The translations under genes were made by a program, and so were the position numbers. Under the pieces are notes generated by a model, which saw only the letters and a program-made list of their open reading frames with translations, had not been told where the DNA came from and ran no database searches. From Rickettsiella endosymbiont of Rhagonycha lignosa (GTDB taxonomy: Bacteria; Pseudomonadota; Gammaproteobacteria; Diplorickettsiales; Diplorickettsiaceae), in NCBI RefSeq assembly GCF_964031165.1, contig NZ_OZ035011.1:719001-783000 (forward strand): a DNA stretch of 64,000 nucleotides, in the 5' to 3' direction. Positions 46,999 to 59,000 of this stretch are shown in pieces. Within the stretch, counting starts at the first letter, position 1. Each line of letters starts with the position of its first letter.

Positions 46999-47928
46999 AT
47001 GGCTAAAAAAATTGCATTTATTTTTCCGGGACAGGGTTCACAAACATTAGGAATGTTAGTGGAATTTGCTAAAGAGTTTTCTATCATTCAAGACACATTT
47101 ATAGAGGCTTCGCACGTCTTAAAATTTGACCTATGGGAATTGTGTCAAGACGGTCCAGAAGCCGCACTCAATCAAACAGAAAACACCCAACCCGCTTTAT
47201 TAGCAGCCAGTGTGGCCTTATGGCGTGTTTGGCAACAACAACGGGGTCTTAAACCGACATTTATGGCAGGACATAGCCTAGGTGAATATTCTGCCTTGGT
47301 GTGTGGTGGCGCATTGGATTTTATGACAGCGGTACGTTTGGTGGCTGAACGAGGACGCTTAATGCAAGCAGCAGTTCCACCCGGTGTAGGCGCCATGGCG
47401 GCTATCGTGGGTTTAGATAATGATAAAATACAGGCTTTGTGTGAGTCGCTTGCCGAAGGCCAAGTCTTATCGCCCGCTAATTACAATTCTATCGGTCAAA
47501 CGGTGGTGGCCGGAGATGCGGCTGCGGTGCAGCGCTTGCTTGAACAGGCTAAATCAGCAGGCGCTAAATTAGCGAAACTGATTCCCGTTAGCGTTCCATC
47601 GCATTGTGCTTTAATGAAACCCGCTGCAAAGCATTTAGCTGAAACCTTGGAAACCATTCATATTTCTGTACCACATATTCCTATTGTCAATAATGTCGAT
47701 GTTGCTATCGAACATGATCCAAGTTTGATAAAAAAAGCATTAGTGGAACAATTATATAATCCAGTGCGTTGGGTAGAAATAATCCAACAGCTCGAGAAGC
47801 GTGGGATTGAAGAAATGATTGAATGCGGTCCAGGTAAAGTGTTGGCAGGTTTGAATAAACGTATCACATCGATACCCACACTCTCACTACAGGATCCGGA
47901 AATACTACAAGAAGCCTTAATTGGTTAA
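46999..47928 (+). CDS. fabD: malonyl-CoA-ACP transacylase
   Basis: 309-aa acyltransferase that loads malonate onto ACP. Motifs: FPGQGSQTLGML at the N-terminus, catalytic Ser in GHSLGEYSAL, Gln in the NTQPAL strand, catalytic His in PVSVPSHCALM. A 141-base gap with an AGAGGGC/GCCCTCT inverted repeat (around 46857 and 46931) separates it from fabH, so a separate promoter is possible. Confidence 0.96.
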   Translation: MAKKIAFIFPGQGSQTLGMLVEFAKEFSIIQDTFIEASHVLKFDLWELCQDGPEAALNQTENTQPALLAASVALWRVWQQQRGLKPTFMAGHSLGEYSALVCGGALDFMTAVRLVAERGRLMQAAVPPGVGAMAAIVGLDNDKIQALCESLAEGQVLSPANYNSIGQTVVAGDAAAVQRLLEQAKSAGAKLAKLIPVSVPSHCALMKPAAKHLAETLETIHISVPHIPIVNNVDVAIEHDPSLIKKALVEQLYNPVRWVEIIQQLEKRGIEEMIECGPGKVLAGLNKRITSIPTLSLQDPEILQEALIG

Positions 47929-47938
47929 GGATGGTTTT

Positions 47939-48679
47939 ATGTTATTAAAAGATAAAATAGCCTTGATAACAGGTGCCAGCCGGGGTATTGGCGCAGCGAT
48001 TGCGGTTGCGATGGCACAGCAAGGTGCACTGGTTGCTGGAACGGCTACCAGCGCTGCCGGTGCAGAAAAAATTTCTCACATATTACAAGAGCAAGGATTG
48101 AAAGGTAAAGGTTTCGTCTTAAATTTAAATGATGATGCATCGATAAAAAATTTAATGACAGAATTACAAACGTTTGGACTTCCTAATATAGTAGTGAATA
48201 ATGCGGGTATTACGCGTGATAATCTGTTATTGCGTATGAAAGCAGATGAATGGAATGCCGTGTTAGAGACTAATCTAAGTGCAGTTTTTAAGTTAACACA
48301 GTTGTGTTTGAAGCCGATGCTAAAAGCACAATCTGGGCGTATTATTAATATTTCTTCTATAGTAGGCTGTACAGGAAATCCTGGTCAGGCCAATTATGCG
48401 GCGGCAAAAGCAGGATTAATTGGCTTTACTAAAGCGTTGGCACAAGAAGTGGCAACGCGGAATATTACTGCGAATGTTGTGGCGCCAGGATTTATAGCTA
48501 CCGATATGACCAGTCAATTAAATGAAAATCAACGCACTTTGTTGTTGGAAAAAATTCCAGTCAAACGTTTGGGCACTGCACAGGATATCGCTCATGCGTG
48601 CGTCTTTTTAGCCTCGGATTGGGCTGCTTATGTGACCGGCAACACATTGCATGTTAATGGCGGAATGTATATGAATTGA
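47939..48679 (+). CDS. fabG: 3-oxoacyl-ACP reductase
   Basis: 246-aa NADPH-dependent short-chain dehydrogenase, the first reduction in fatty-acid elongation. Cofactor motif GASRGIGAAIA, structural NNAGITRDNLL and catalytic S...YAAAKAG are present; it ends with the FabG-type VNGGMYMN. ATG 47939 has AAGGA at proper distance and matches the family; a TTG at 47921 is unlikely. Confidence 0.96.
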   Translation: MLLKDKIALITGASRGIGAAIAVAMAQQGALVAGTATSAAGAEKISHILQEQGLKGKGFVLNLNDDASIKNLMTELQTFGLPNIVVNNAGITRDNLLLRMKADEWNAVLETNLSAVFKLTQLCLKPMLKAQSGRIINISSIVGCTGNPGQANYAAAKAGLIGFTKALAQEVATRNITANVVAPGFIATDMTSQLNENQRTLLLEKIPVKRLGTAQDIAHACVFLASDWAAYVTGNTLHVNGGMYMN

Positions 48680-48821
48680 TCAGAATAGCTTTGCAAAGTA
48701 AGTTTAGTTTTATAAGCGGCTAAACTTAATTGCTTAAATTAATTAAAGTGGCTTGCGTTCATTCAGGAATTGAATAAACTAAGCGACAGGTTTTATTTAT
48801 ATTAAATAGGGGAGATTCTCA

Positions 48822-49088
48822 GTGAGTACAATTGAAGAGCGTGTCAAGAAGGTAGTGATTGATCAACTTGAGATAAGTGAAGGAGAAGCGACCATGGAAG
48901 CTTCTTTTGTCGATGATCTGGGTGCCGATTCTTTAGACACCGTAGAATTAGTTATGGCTTTAGAAGAAGAGTTCGAGACCGAAATTCCAGATGAAGAAGC
49001 TGAAAAAATTCGTACCATTCAGCAAGCAGTTGATTATATTAAGCAACATCAAACTGAAACTGAAGACTCAGAACACAACGAAGAATAA
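48822..49088 (+). CDS. acpP: acyl carrier protein
   Basis: 88-aa acidic four-helix protein. Phosphopantetheine site Ser in [20 protein letters not shown]. It starts at GTG 48822 after Shine-Dalgarno GGGGAG. The last ten residues ([13 protein letters not shown]) extend slightly beyond typical ACP. The leader of 142 bases after fabG leaves room for the extra promoter commonly found before acpP. Confidence 0.97.
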   Translation: MSTIEERVKKVVIDQLEISEGEATMEASFVDDLGADSLDTVELVMALEEEFETEIPDEEAEKIRTIQQAVDYIKQHQTETEDSEHNEE

Positions 49089-49224
49089 ATTCCATCTAAA
49101 TATAGGCTCACAGTCATTGTGTTTTGTCATTGCCGCGAAGGGAATTATATATCAGCGGCAAAGCAGACAAAAATTCAAATGCAAAGAGTACATAAGTCAG
49201 TTCATTTGAAGGGGGCAAAGTAAC

Positions 49225-50499
49225 GTGAAGAAAAAGCGACGTATCGTAGTAACCGGTGTCGGTATGATGACGCCATTAGGTTTGAACACCAAAACAACCT
49301 GGGAAGCGATATTGGCTGGCAAAAGTGGAGTAGCTACTATCACCCAATTTGATGTTTCTGTTTTTCCCTGCCAAATATCTGCAAGCGTGCGTGATTTTCA
49401 AGCAGAAAATTATGGTATTTCGCCGAAAGATGGCCGCAAAATGGATTTATTTATTCAATATGGTTTAGCGGCAGCGCTAGAAGCGATGACGGATTCAAAA
49501 CTCGAAGTGACTGAAAAAAACGCTGACCGAATCGGTGTTGCAGTAGGCTCTGGAATTGGGGGTTTACCTTTTATTGAAGAAAATCACACGCGATTAGAAC
49601 AAGGAGGTCCACGGAAAATCTCTCCTTTTTTTATACCGGGTGCCATTACCAATATGTTAGCCGGTCAAATTTCGATACGTTATGGACTACGAGGCCCAAA
49701 TATTGCGGTAGTAACGGCTTGTACTACGGGCACACACAATATCGGTTTAGGAGCGCGCACTATTTTATATGGTGATGCCGATGTGATGGTCGTTGGTGGT
49801 TCGGAAATGGCGACCACACCTTTAGGTTTAGGTGGATTTTCTGCGTGCCGGGCCTTATCTAATCGGAATAAAGATCCGCAAGCGGCCAGTCGTCCATGGG
49901 ATAAAGCACGGGATGGCTTTGTATTAGGTGACGGCGCGGGTATTTTAGTTTTAGAAGAATATGAGCGTGCCAAACAACGCAATGCACCGATCTACGCTGA
50001 ACTTGTGGGTTTTGGTATGAGTGCCGATGCTTTTCATATGACCAGCCCATCGCCCGACGGACAGGGTGCGATGACGGCTATGTTGAATACATTGCATGAT
50101 GCGAATATCGATAAAGAAAAAGTGGCTTATATCAATGCGCATGCCACGTCGACCTTGCAAGGCGATTATTTAGAACTAAGAGCCATCCGCCGTGTATTTG
50201 GCGATTATGCCAAGAAGATGGCAATTAGTTCGACTAAATCGATGACGGGCCATTTGCTAGGAGCGGCGGGTGCGGTAGAAGCTATTTTTACTATTTTGGC
50301 ATTGAAGGATCAAAAAGCACCACCGACTATCAATTTAGATAATCCAGGAAACCCCCCTGAGCTGAATATACCCGACGATGATTTTGTTGATCTGAATTTT
50401 GTACCGAATGTACCACAAGAATTAAAAATGGATTATGCACTCTCTAATTCTTTTGGGTTTGGTGGAACGAATGCCTCCTTGCTTTTTGCACGATTATGA
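49225..50499 (+). CDS. fabF: 3-oxoacyl-ACP synthase II (FabF)
   Basis: 424-aa elongating condensing enzyme. Cys-His-His triad: Cys in [13 protein letters not shown], His in [16 protein letters not shown], His in [17 protein letters not shown]-terminal [14 protein letters not shown] is standard. GTG 49225 with GGGGGC upstream. The insert [10 protein letters not shown] is usual for FabF. Confidence 0.96.
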   Translation: MKKKRRIVVTGVGMMTPLGLNTKTTWEAILAGKSGVATITQFDVSVFPCQISASVRDFQAENYGISPKDGRKMDLFIQYGLAAALEAMTDSKLEVTEKNADRIGVAVGSGIGGLPFIEENHTRLEQGGPRKISPFFIPGAITNMLAGQISIRYGLRGPNIAVVTACTTGTHNIGLGARTILYGDADVMVVGGSEMATTPLGLGGFSACRALSNRNKDPQAASRPWDKARDGFVLGDGAGILVLEEYERAKQRNAPIYAELVGFGMSADAFHMTSPSPDGQGAMTAMLNTLHDANIDKEKVAYINAHATSTLQGDYLELRAIRRVFGDYAKKMAISSTKSMTGHLLGAAGAVEAIFTILALKDQKAPPTINLDNPGNPPELNIPDDDFVDLNFVPNVPQELKMDYALSNSFGFGGTNASLLFARL

Positions 50500-50524
50500 G
50501 ACTTCTTTGGAAACACAGGAATTT

Positions 50525-50600
50525 GCTTGAGTTCGCAGCAAACGACTGGCAAGAACCGGAGTTTACATGAGCTAAGCGCGGACCCGGAGCCAGTATTCAA
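50525..50600 (+). repeat. dispersed palindromic repeat, copy 4
   Basis: Short copy: outer ACTGGC/GCCAGT pair enclosing AAGAACCGGAGTTTACATGA followed by GCTAAGCGCGGACCCGG. It sits between fabF and mltG. Confidence 0.45.
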
Positions 50601-50602
50601 CA

Positions 50603-51742
50603 ATGAAATCAAGCAAATTACATAAATTTGGAAGACATCTTATGTCTAAAAGATTGACCTTGATTGCATTAGTCATTCTGGTTGTCGCTTTCTTATGTAG
50701 TTATTTTGTCGCGCATTATCATCGTTTTTTACAATCACCTTTAAATCCAACACAAACGATACACATCGTTTTTGCCCCTGGTTCATCCGTACATCGCTTA
50801 GTTGCAGATTTACAAAAACTAGGTGACATGCCACATCCGCGTTATTTTTTATTTTTAGCCTATATAAAAGGGGCGACGAGTAAATTAAAAACTGGGGAAT
50901 ATCAGTTTGATCCGGGTACGACACCCAGTCAGCTGTTGAATCAAATGTTAGCTGGGAAAGCTATTTTTCACCGTTTTACGATTGTTGAAGGTTGGACATT
51001 TCAACAATTAATTAGTGCGTTGAATAACGTAGACTTTGTTAAACATCAACTTAAACATGTTTCTTCGGAACAAGTCTTAACTAATTTGGGCTTACCCGCG
51101 CAGAATCCCGAAGGTTTATTTTATCCAGCCACGTATTATTTTAGCGCAGGTGTCAATGATAGTGATTTATTAAAATGGTCGTATCAATTATTAGAAAAGA
51201 AACTACAGGCTGCTTGGAAGGATCGGGCCACAGACCTACCCTATAAAACACCGTACCAAGCATTGATTGCAGCATCTTTAGTGGAAAAAGAAACTGCGGT
51301 TGCTAAAGAACGGCCTATGATTGCCGGCGTGATCGTGCGGCGTTTGCAGGCGGGCATTCCTTTACAAATCGACGCCAGTATTATTTATGGTTTAGGTGCG
51401 CATTATACAGGTAAGTTAACGATTGAAGATCTCCGTAAAGATACACCCTACAATACCTATACGCGCAGAGGTTTGCCACCGACACCGATAGGCAGCCCCA
51501 GTTTTGCTTCTATCACCGCTGCTTTGCATCCGGATCATAGTCAAAATTTATATTTTGTGGCAAAAGGCGATGGGTCGCATCAATTTTCCGAGCATTTAGC
51601 CGAACATAATTTAGCCGTACAACTTTATCAACTCGATCAGCGCTATCCGATTGTTAAGAAAAGAAGATCGTGTCAAAGTTTGTGGTATGTTAGTAAAACG
51701 ATGCGTGCATTTTTTTGTAAATTGAATGATTTAAGTAGTTAG
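50603..51742 (+). CDS. mltG: endolytic murein transglycosylase MltG (YceG)
   Basis: 379-aa inner-membrane enzyme that cleaves nascent glycan strands and limits their length. A single N-terminal anchor (LTLIALVILVVAFLCSYFVA) precedes a LysM-like segment and the YceG domain, with catalytic Glu in AASLVEKETAVAKERP and conserved PLQIDASIIYGLG and DTPYNTYTRRGLPPTPIGSP. ATG 50603 or ATG 50642 could start it. In most relatives tmk follows; here two accessory genes intervene. Confidence 0.94.
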   Translation: MKSSKLHKFGRHLMSKRLTLIALVILVVAFLCSYFVAHYHRFLQSPLNPTQTIHIVFAPGSSVHRLVADLQKLGDMPHPRYFLFLAYIKGATSKLKTGEYQFDPGTTPSQLLNQMLAGKAIFHRFTIVEGWTFQQLISALNNVDFVKHQLKHVSSEQVLTNLGLPAQNPEGLFYPATYYFSAGVNDSDLLKWSYQLLEKKLQAAWKDRATDLPYKTPYQALIAASLVEKETAVAKERPMIAGVIVRRLQAGIPLQIDASIIYGLGAHYTGKLTIEDLRKDTPYNTYTRRGLPPTPIGSPSFASITAALHPDHSQNLYFVAKGDGSHQFSEHLAEHNLAVQLYQLDQRYPIVKKRRSCQSLWYVSKTMRAFFCKLNDLSS

Positions 51743-51776
51743 TTCTAGCTACTGTGACGCGAGAAGGAGATATCAC

Positions 51777-52760
51777 TTAATAACGAATTAGCCTATCTTT
51801 TTGACTATAGTGCGTGATAGTTTCTTTTAGTAAGATCTGCTGAGCCTCGTTAAAATGAGGCATTACATATTTTGCCCAGGTGACGATAGAATAAAGATTT
51901 AAGGATTCGTATAAAAATATTCTTTTTATTAAATTTTTGATATCGCCGTCTGATAAATTGATGTAGGCATGCTTGTAGGTTTTCAAAAAAAGCTCTTTTT
52001 GCTCAGCGTTAAATTCGGTCACACAGAATAACCTAGAAATATCGTAGGCCGGATCTTCCATACTAGAAAGTTCCCAATCCATTAATTGCAGATATCCGTT
52101 GTTTTCGATGAGATTAAAATGATGTAGATCCCCATGTGAAGGAAGTAAAACTTTAGACTTTGCCAGAAAATTTTTAATACCGAATAGTTTTTTTAATACT
52201 CGATGATCTTTTTTATTTAAGATAGGTAGAATGTTTTGAAAACATTGCGATGCTTCGTCGATAAAAGAAATGCCCGTTTCTGAATTTTTTTTGAATGTAA
52301 ACTCCGAATAATGTAATTTTTTAACTAAATGCGCTAAAGCAATTAATTGAGTGGGTTCTTTGAGGTCAGCAGTGGATAAAGGTTGAAAGTTTGGAATAAA
52401 TTCTGTTACCAAGAGACTGTATTTTGCATAATAAGCAATTATTTTTAAAGGCGTTAAATTGAGTAATCTTGCTAACCGAAGGTTTTGTATTTCTACTGAA
52501 AACTCAGGAAATAAGGGGTTATACGTTTTTGGAAAACGTAACACCAGATTTTCAGTTGGATAATGGTAGGTATCATTGGAATGACCGCCTTTGATTTCTT
52601 TAAATTGACTCGGTTGATAGATTTTTAGGATTAACAATTGGATTAAAAGATTTTTATTCTGTAGTTTGGGTCCTTCTTTTTCTGTGATAACATCCGATAA
52701 AATCCGACAAAAATAACTATTTTCTTTTTTTGCAATCGCTTGTATAAATTGCCTCGGCAT
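51777..52760 (-). CDS. choline kinase/aminoglycoside phosphotransferase-family protein
   Basis: 327-aa soluble kinase-fold protein. The catalytic loop LPSHGDLHHFNLI (about residue 205) and metal-binding MDWELSSMEDPAYD (about 227) follow the choline kinase/APH pattern; a substrate-region helix and GGHSNDTYHYPTENLVLRF form the N-lobe. It is closest in style to LicA/choline kinases, so it may phosphorylate choline, ethanolamine or thiamine; the substrate is not determined. ATG 52760 has AAGGGA upstream. It sits on the opposite strand in the mltG-tmk gap, next to the giant toxin-like gene. Confidence 0.82.
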   Translation of the reverse strand: MPRQFIQAIAKKENSYFCRILSDVITEKEGPKLQNKNLLIQLLILKIYQPSQFKEIKGGHSNDTYHYPTENLVLRFPKTYNPLFPEFSVEIQNLRLARLLNLTPLKIIAYYAKYSLLVTEFIPNFQPLSTADLKEPTQLIALAHLVKKLHYSEFTFKKNSETGISFIDEASQCFQNILPILNKKDHRVLKKLFGIKNFLAKSKVLLPSHGDLHHFNLIENNGYLQLMDWELSSMEDPAYDISRLFCVTEFNAEQKELFLKTYKHAYINLSDGDIKNLIKRIFLYESLNLYSIVTWAKYVMPHFNEAQQILLKETITHYSQKDRLIRY

Positions 52761-53094
52761 AACATCCCTTAATGTTTCAATTTTTCAGTTTTCCACATAA
52801 ATTTCGATTGTATTATACCAAGATGTTGGATGTGTCAGAAATGAATGAAGGTAATGTAATATATTTTAAATTATCTGCCGCCGCTTAACTGCGGAATCTT
52901 TAATTCATTCTAAGCCAAAGTTCTGTGTTTATTTTTTCTTTAATTAATCACTTTTTAACAGATAATTTTATCTAAAATATTGAATTAGTTATTTTAAATT
53001 TTTTTAAAAAAAATACTAGTAAAAATTAAAAATTATCGTTATATTGCGCCGCCCATTTAGATTGAAAATAATATTTTAATTGAGACCAATAATA
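52761..53094. other. promoter region of the giant gene, no gene seen
   Basis: About 330 very AT-rich bases between two divergently transcribed genes. I cannot settle on a unique promoter among many AT-rich hexamers. No strong Shine-Dalgarno precedes the giant gene; TTGAGACC lies about 10 bases before ATG 53095. Confidence 0.35.
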
Positions 53095-56000
53095 ATGCCA
53101 TCTTCAAGTTCTTCAGAATACGATCATTTGTCAACACCAGCATTTAATGCACGCTACAAGTTATTAGCTGGTTTTATAAAAATACACCAAGAGATGATTG
53201 ATTCGGCGTATACAAAAATTCATCAAGAATTTCTAAGCAGTACTGAAAATAATTTTTCTGATTTTATAAAAAAAGACAATCCTAAGATTCAATCAGAATA
53301 CAACAAAATTTGGGGGATTTATGAAAGATTTAAGGATGAAAATAAAAATGATGTCAATAAAATTACAGAAAATATTTTTGCGCTGAATATTAATGAAAAT
53401 GAAAGTGAGGAAAGTGTCGATAGTGAAGTGAGTATTGAAAGTGTAGGTAGTATACAAGACACTAACAATATTGAAAGTGAAGAGGGTTTAGAAAGTATAG
53501 AAAGTATTAACGATGATTCTACATTGGATAGAAAATCATTATTACATAAAGCGGCGTTAGAAGAAGATCTGCCACTGATTAAATTTCTGGTAGTGACAGG
53601 ACATGCTATCAATCTGCAAGATGCGCAACATAAAACAGCTTTATACGATGCTTGCTCACAATTAAAAATTGCATCGGCGAATATCTTACTGGATATGGGT
53701 GCCGATCCGAATCTTGGCAATAGCCATATAAAATATAAATACATATCCAAAGAAACGCACACCGAGCAAGAGTTGCGTGGCAGCAGAGTTCCTTTAGTGG
53801 CGGTTATTAAAAGCACGGCGACAGTCACTGCGGCGAAACTTACTACAACTTCATTAACAGGAGAAGATTTTTCAAATCTAAGCGATGAACAAGCAACAAA
53901 ACAAGCAGCAGCCAAACTTGTAGAAAAATTGATTGCAAAAGCTGCGGATGTCAACCTGAAAACGGGTAAAAAAGAATTCCCAGCATTACATCGCGCAGTT
54001 GATAAGAAAAAACTTTTAATTATTAAGGAAATTATTAAATCAGGTAAAACTAACTTTGAGTTGGTTGATCAAGGTGGGGAAACCGCTTTACACATGGTGG
54101 CTGATTATCGAACGAGTGATGATAAAGAACATGAACAATCAGAGATGCAAGAAGAAAAAGAAATCGCTGAGGTACTTGTTCAACACGTTGAAGCCCTCGA
54201 TATAAAGGAACATTTGGGTGGCAATACGCCCTTACATACAGCGGTTATACGCAGTAACCTGGATGTTGTGAAAGCCATTTATAAAGAAGATTATCGTTTT
54301 TTTTCTCACCAAAAAATCTTAAGCATACCAAATAAAGATGGTAATACACCGCTACACGAAGCGCTTAAAGAAGCACAGCGAGGACCTAAAATTTTAGCGT
54401 TTTTACTGAGTGTTGCGACAAAAGATGATTTAGCCATTGTTAATAATAAAGGTGAAACAGTAAGCCAAATGACTGATCGTTTATTGCAAGAAGCAGACAG
54501 CGTCAAATCCTTAACTGACGAAATAAATGCAGCAGCAGAGGCTCTGGAGCTGATTTTAGATGATAACTCCTTATCGAATGAGAATATAATACCTGCATCT
54601 GCAGAAATCGAGGAATTACATACAGCAATCAGTAATTTAAGGGATAATGATTCTTTTGAGAACAAAGAATCCGATGATTTAGGTGGTGGCTTATCTAAGA
54701 ACGCAGATGATTTGTTTAGTGCTTTAGAAAACTACAAGAAAAGTCCTGGTTTGTCGGTAAAGGATGCAAATAATTTACTTAAAAAGATAAACAAGCTAAC
54801 TGCTGATACTGAAATAGAATTTTTTCATGAAAATTATCTCAATTCATTAGAAAATGTTAAACAGCAGAACTATTTCGCTTGGAAAGCGGAACAATTACGC
54901 CTGCCCAGCAGTTTTCCAGATCTAAGACCTATAGATCCTAACTTAGTATCTCGGCATCCAGATCAAACTTATATCCTTGCAGAACAGTGGTATGAACATG
55001 GACTTCAAGCGTATCACAATCGAAATTATCCAACGGCCATAACTAGCTTAGAAAAATCGGTAAACTTCTTCAAACCACGTTATTCTAGACACCGTGCACT
55101 CGCTTTTGCTCATGATACATTAGCCAGTGCATATTTAGCTGCAAATAATAATATTAATGTACAAAACAACCAAATACTCTTTGATGATAATAATGCAAAT
55201 GCACAAGTAAATTTAGAAGAAGCTATCAAAATTTATCTTCCTTTGAAAGAATATCAATTTCTCGAATCCGTTTATCAAAACTTAGCGAAAATCTATGTTA
55301 AAGATGAGTATAGTATTGCTCGCTTCGAAGAAATTAATCGCAAAAAGTTGTCATTAGATAATCAAGAGCAATTACAAGGACATTTGGCATTAGCCGGTCT
55401 TTATAAACAACTTGGAGAGCAAGCATTTGTATCCGCTTCTTTTTCAATGCAGGATTTATGGACACGCGAATCTTATCATTATCATCAAGCTTATAAACTA
55501 AGCCAAGGCAAGCTAGATAATTCCGCACATGTGGTTTTACAGCGTGAAATCGGCATCGCTAACGATGAGAATTTAGGCACGTATAATATTCAGCAATGTG
55601 TGGCGGTGGTGGCGTTTGATCCAGTTACGAAAAAGGTGGTTTTGTCGCATTTTGATAAAGCGTCTGGACCCGCAAGTTTTATTCAGCAACTTGCCAATGA
55701 ATTTCCAGGACCAGCGCCCATCGATCTGTATATCAGTGGTGGCAGGGATCGTGTGACTCCCGCTTCAACTATTATTCCAAGTAAAGTATCCGATAACAAT
55801 ATTGATTTTGTTTTAAAACAAATACACTTAAAAAATAGTGAAGATTCGATAGATGGCAATCCTGAAAATGGTCGATTTAAGATAAAAGCCTGTGATATAG
55901 GTGATAAGCCATCCCCAGAAGGCATTGTCTTTGATGTGCAAGCGCAAGCGCAACGTTTAGTCCATGCTACGCCTAATCTTGATGATACTAGTCTTGAATC

Positions 56001-59000
56001 AAGAGCGGTTAACTTTATATTGCAAAAAAGCAAAGCAGATTATGTATGTCCATTAAACCCGGTCGATTTTACTAAAAGCGAAACTGAAAGAACGATAAGC
56101 TTTTCTTCTGCAGAACAGCAGCAAATACGCGATAAAACGGCAGAGTATACTCAGTATTATTCTTACGGAACCGAGGGAAAAACTTGGCAACATGATCAAT
56201 TACTTTACCCCTTAATGACAGTGAATAACGAGATAGACAGAGTAACTCGTCAAGACTTTGACCAAGGTTTGCTAACTGACTATTTAACTCACTACAGGAA
56301 CTCTCTGCAGGGTGCCCCATTAAGAACGAATACGCTTCAGGTAGCTGATGATGATGAGGAAAATTTTAATCAATGGTTGCTATGTCTTGGAAATAGACGT
56401 AGACGCGAGGCCGGTCCTTGTACATTAGATAGTGAACATTTGCTTGAAGGCATGCGTAAGTTACCTGAAAGCAAACAAGCTGAATTTTTAGAACAGGTGT
56501 CTAAGCGTAAGGTGGGAGGCGCTAAGCAGGAAGAAATAGCGACCTTGGTGCATAATCAAGAAACTACGAATCATCTAAAAAAAGTGGGCAGTATTTCTGC
56601 AAAGCTACTGGATGGATTATTTTATGATGACGCCATAATGGGCTTGTCGAAAGGTGATCCTTCTCAGGCTATGCAGCTGGGTGGTTTTAAAGCACTAAGC
56701 TATGGATTAGGAAAAGCATCCGCAAGGATGGATGCTACAGGACTTGATTTGATAGCGGAAGGAAAGACGATTCCAGGTAATTTATTGCGTGCGGGAGGCC
56801 CTGTTGTACGGCGTGGTACATCCATATTAATTGGATTTGATTTGTATAAGCAAGCCAGCGAATTGCAAAAAGATAGTAATAATACCGATGCGCTGGTAGG
56901 TGTGGTCAGTGATGGTATCCAAATAGGAACTGATTTGGTTACCGGTGGTATAGAAGTCGCTGAGATCACTTCTGAAAGAATTGCGTTGATGGGTATTTCT
57001 GAAGTAACGGGACCTGTAGGCGAAGCCGTGGTGGGTATCGTCATCCTAGGGGATAGAATCTATGAAGATGTAGAAAAAGTCGACCAAGAAAATCATTTAG
57101 TTCATTTAACGGTTTTGGAAAGGATTGAGGAAGGTGGATTAGCATTTGCCGGCTTTGAATCACGAACGTATCTCAAAAAAATGTTTGATGAAGTCAACGA
57201 ATACAAGCGCATCTTACCCAAGCGATTCGAATTTTTAAAAAATCATCCCGAAGTTAAATATATTATATTTCCTGCCATTGAGAAGACGAATCTAAATTGT
57301 AACGGAGTGAGGGAAGAAGAATCCTGTACGGCAGGCGGGCCTATGTTCGCGTCACGGTGTTCGACTAGAAAGGTCGGATGCGATCCTATCTTTGCTGAAA
57401 TTGAGAATAACTCCGCTGATTTCTCAGCGCCGCGATCAGGTTTTAAAGTGACCAGAGAAATAATTGTTGCACCTGCTGGAAGTCAACTGCTTTGTGTCCC
57501 TACCGCGGAGGATGGGGATGAACTTCCTACCGAAGCGGCTTTTTTCTGCGAGAATGCAATCGGACTCGAACGTAGTGCTACTAACAATGGAACAATTGCT
57601 TTATTCCAGTTAGGTGTAGGAATGGATGGTGTGATTGGCTTTCCCGAATTAATTAATGCGTTTATGATCAATAATGGTGCTAAATACTATCGAGGGGGTA
57701 AAAAAGATGATCAGTTTTTTCTACAAGCTACAGAAGTAATTAGTGCGATAGATGCAAAGACATTCGCGAGCGGTTTAGATGGAGCAGAGGGTAGCGATAG
57801 CTTACTCCTACAGGAGTTTAAGCCCTCTGCAGATAAAATAATGGTTGATTTCGCTAACGGAAATTTACGGTATAACAATAAAACTCTGGCTATCACGCGC
57901 ATAGAAAAACTCTTCGGAGGCGCTGTGCCGTTAGACATAACGGCGGCTTGTGATACCGAAGAGATTCATTTAAGAAATGGGGCGATAGTTCAACAGACGA
58001 ATACCTTGTTAATTCCGCAAAGTAGTTGTGCTTATGGTTTTGCAACCTATTTACAAGCGCCTGTTACTCTTAATGTCAATATTGAAGCAGAAGCTGGAAA
58101 TTTTCCTTATTATATTTTACCAGGCAAAGGAAATATGGCCGTTAACTCAACCGCAGAAGGTAAGTCTAATGCGGAACAGGAAATTATTTTTAAATTGCCG
58201 ATTTCCGATGTAATGTCTATTCAAGCTTCGATGACATCGACTGCGTTAAATTTAACCCTCAATGCTGAAGATAAGGCGGAGGCGTTTAAATTTGAATTAC
58301 ATACCAATTTGTTTAATAGGACGCGCATTTATTTCATGGATGCTGAACTGAGAGTTGGTTATAAAAATTTATATCTTTTTCCAATTTTAGGAAAGCCTAA
58401 TCCAAGTACCGCTGCAATCATGGATAAATATGCGCCTATTGCGAGTCGTTTAAATCTTATTTGTAGTTTAATGACTGAAAACAATGAGCAAATTGTTATT
58501 GGCCATAATGGACATGAAGTCATGCAAAATAATCCTAGAGCATTTCGAACACATCTGAATGGCAATGGTGGTGAAGGAGTTTTTGTTATTCAATCAGGAA
58601 TGCCAAGCTTAAGACGCTCGCATTTACCGATCCCTGAAACGGTAGTTTATCGTCGTCCAGAAGATACGCGCATCGATACACTCGATTTCCGCCCCTTAGT
58701 GGAGCAAATTCAAGCGGGTAATTCGACCGCTAAATTAGTTATTATTCCACCGAATGCTCAGAATCATCTAGGCGATGATTTATTATTGTTACTTGGCATT
58801 GCTGCAGCACCCCCCAGTCAACGATTGATCGAAGTGGCTACGGTGCGTTTAAAAGATGCGCGCTTGGATCATTGGTATAAACACTATTTACATATTCTTT
58901 TAAATGATAATTTACCGCAGCAGATAGCCGGTCGGCACGCGCACCTGTATTTAAAACCAATGCCTTTAGAATTTGCTGCGCAGTATGAAATGGCCAGTGT

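Noticed and set aside
53319..53954. Long minus-strand frame (211 codons) inside the giant gene
   Set aside because: Ser/Leu/Val-rich shadow of the Glu/Asp/Lys-rich ankyrin region, with no ribosome site.
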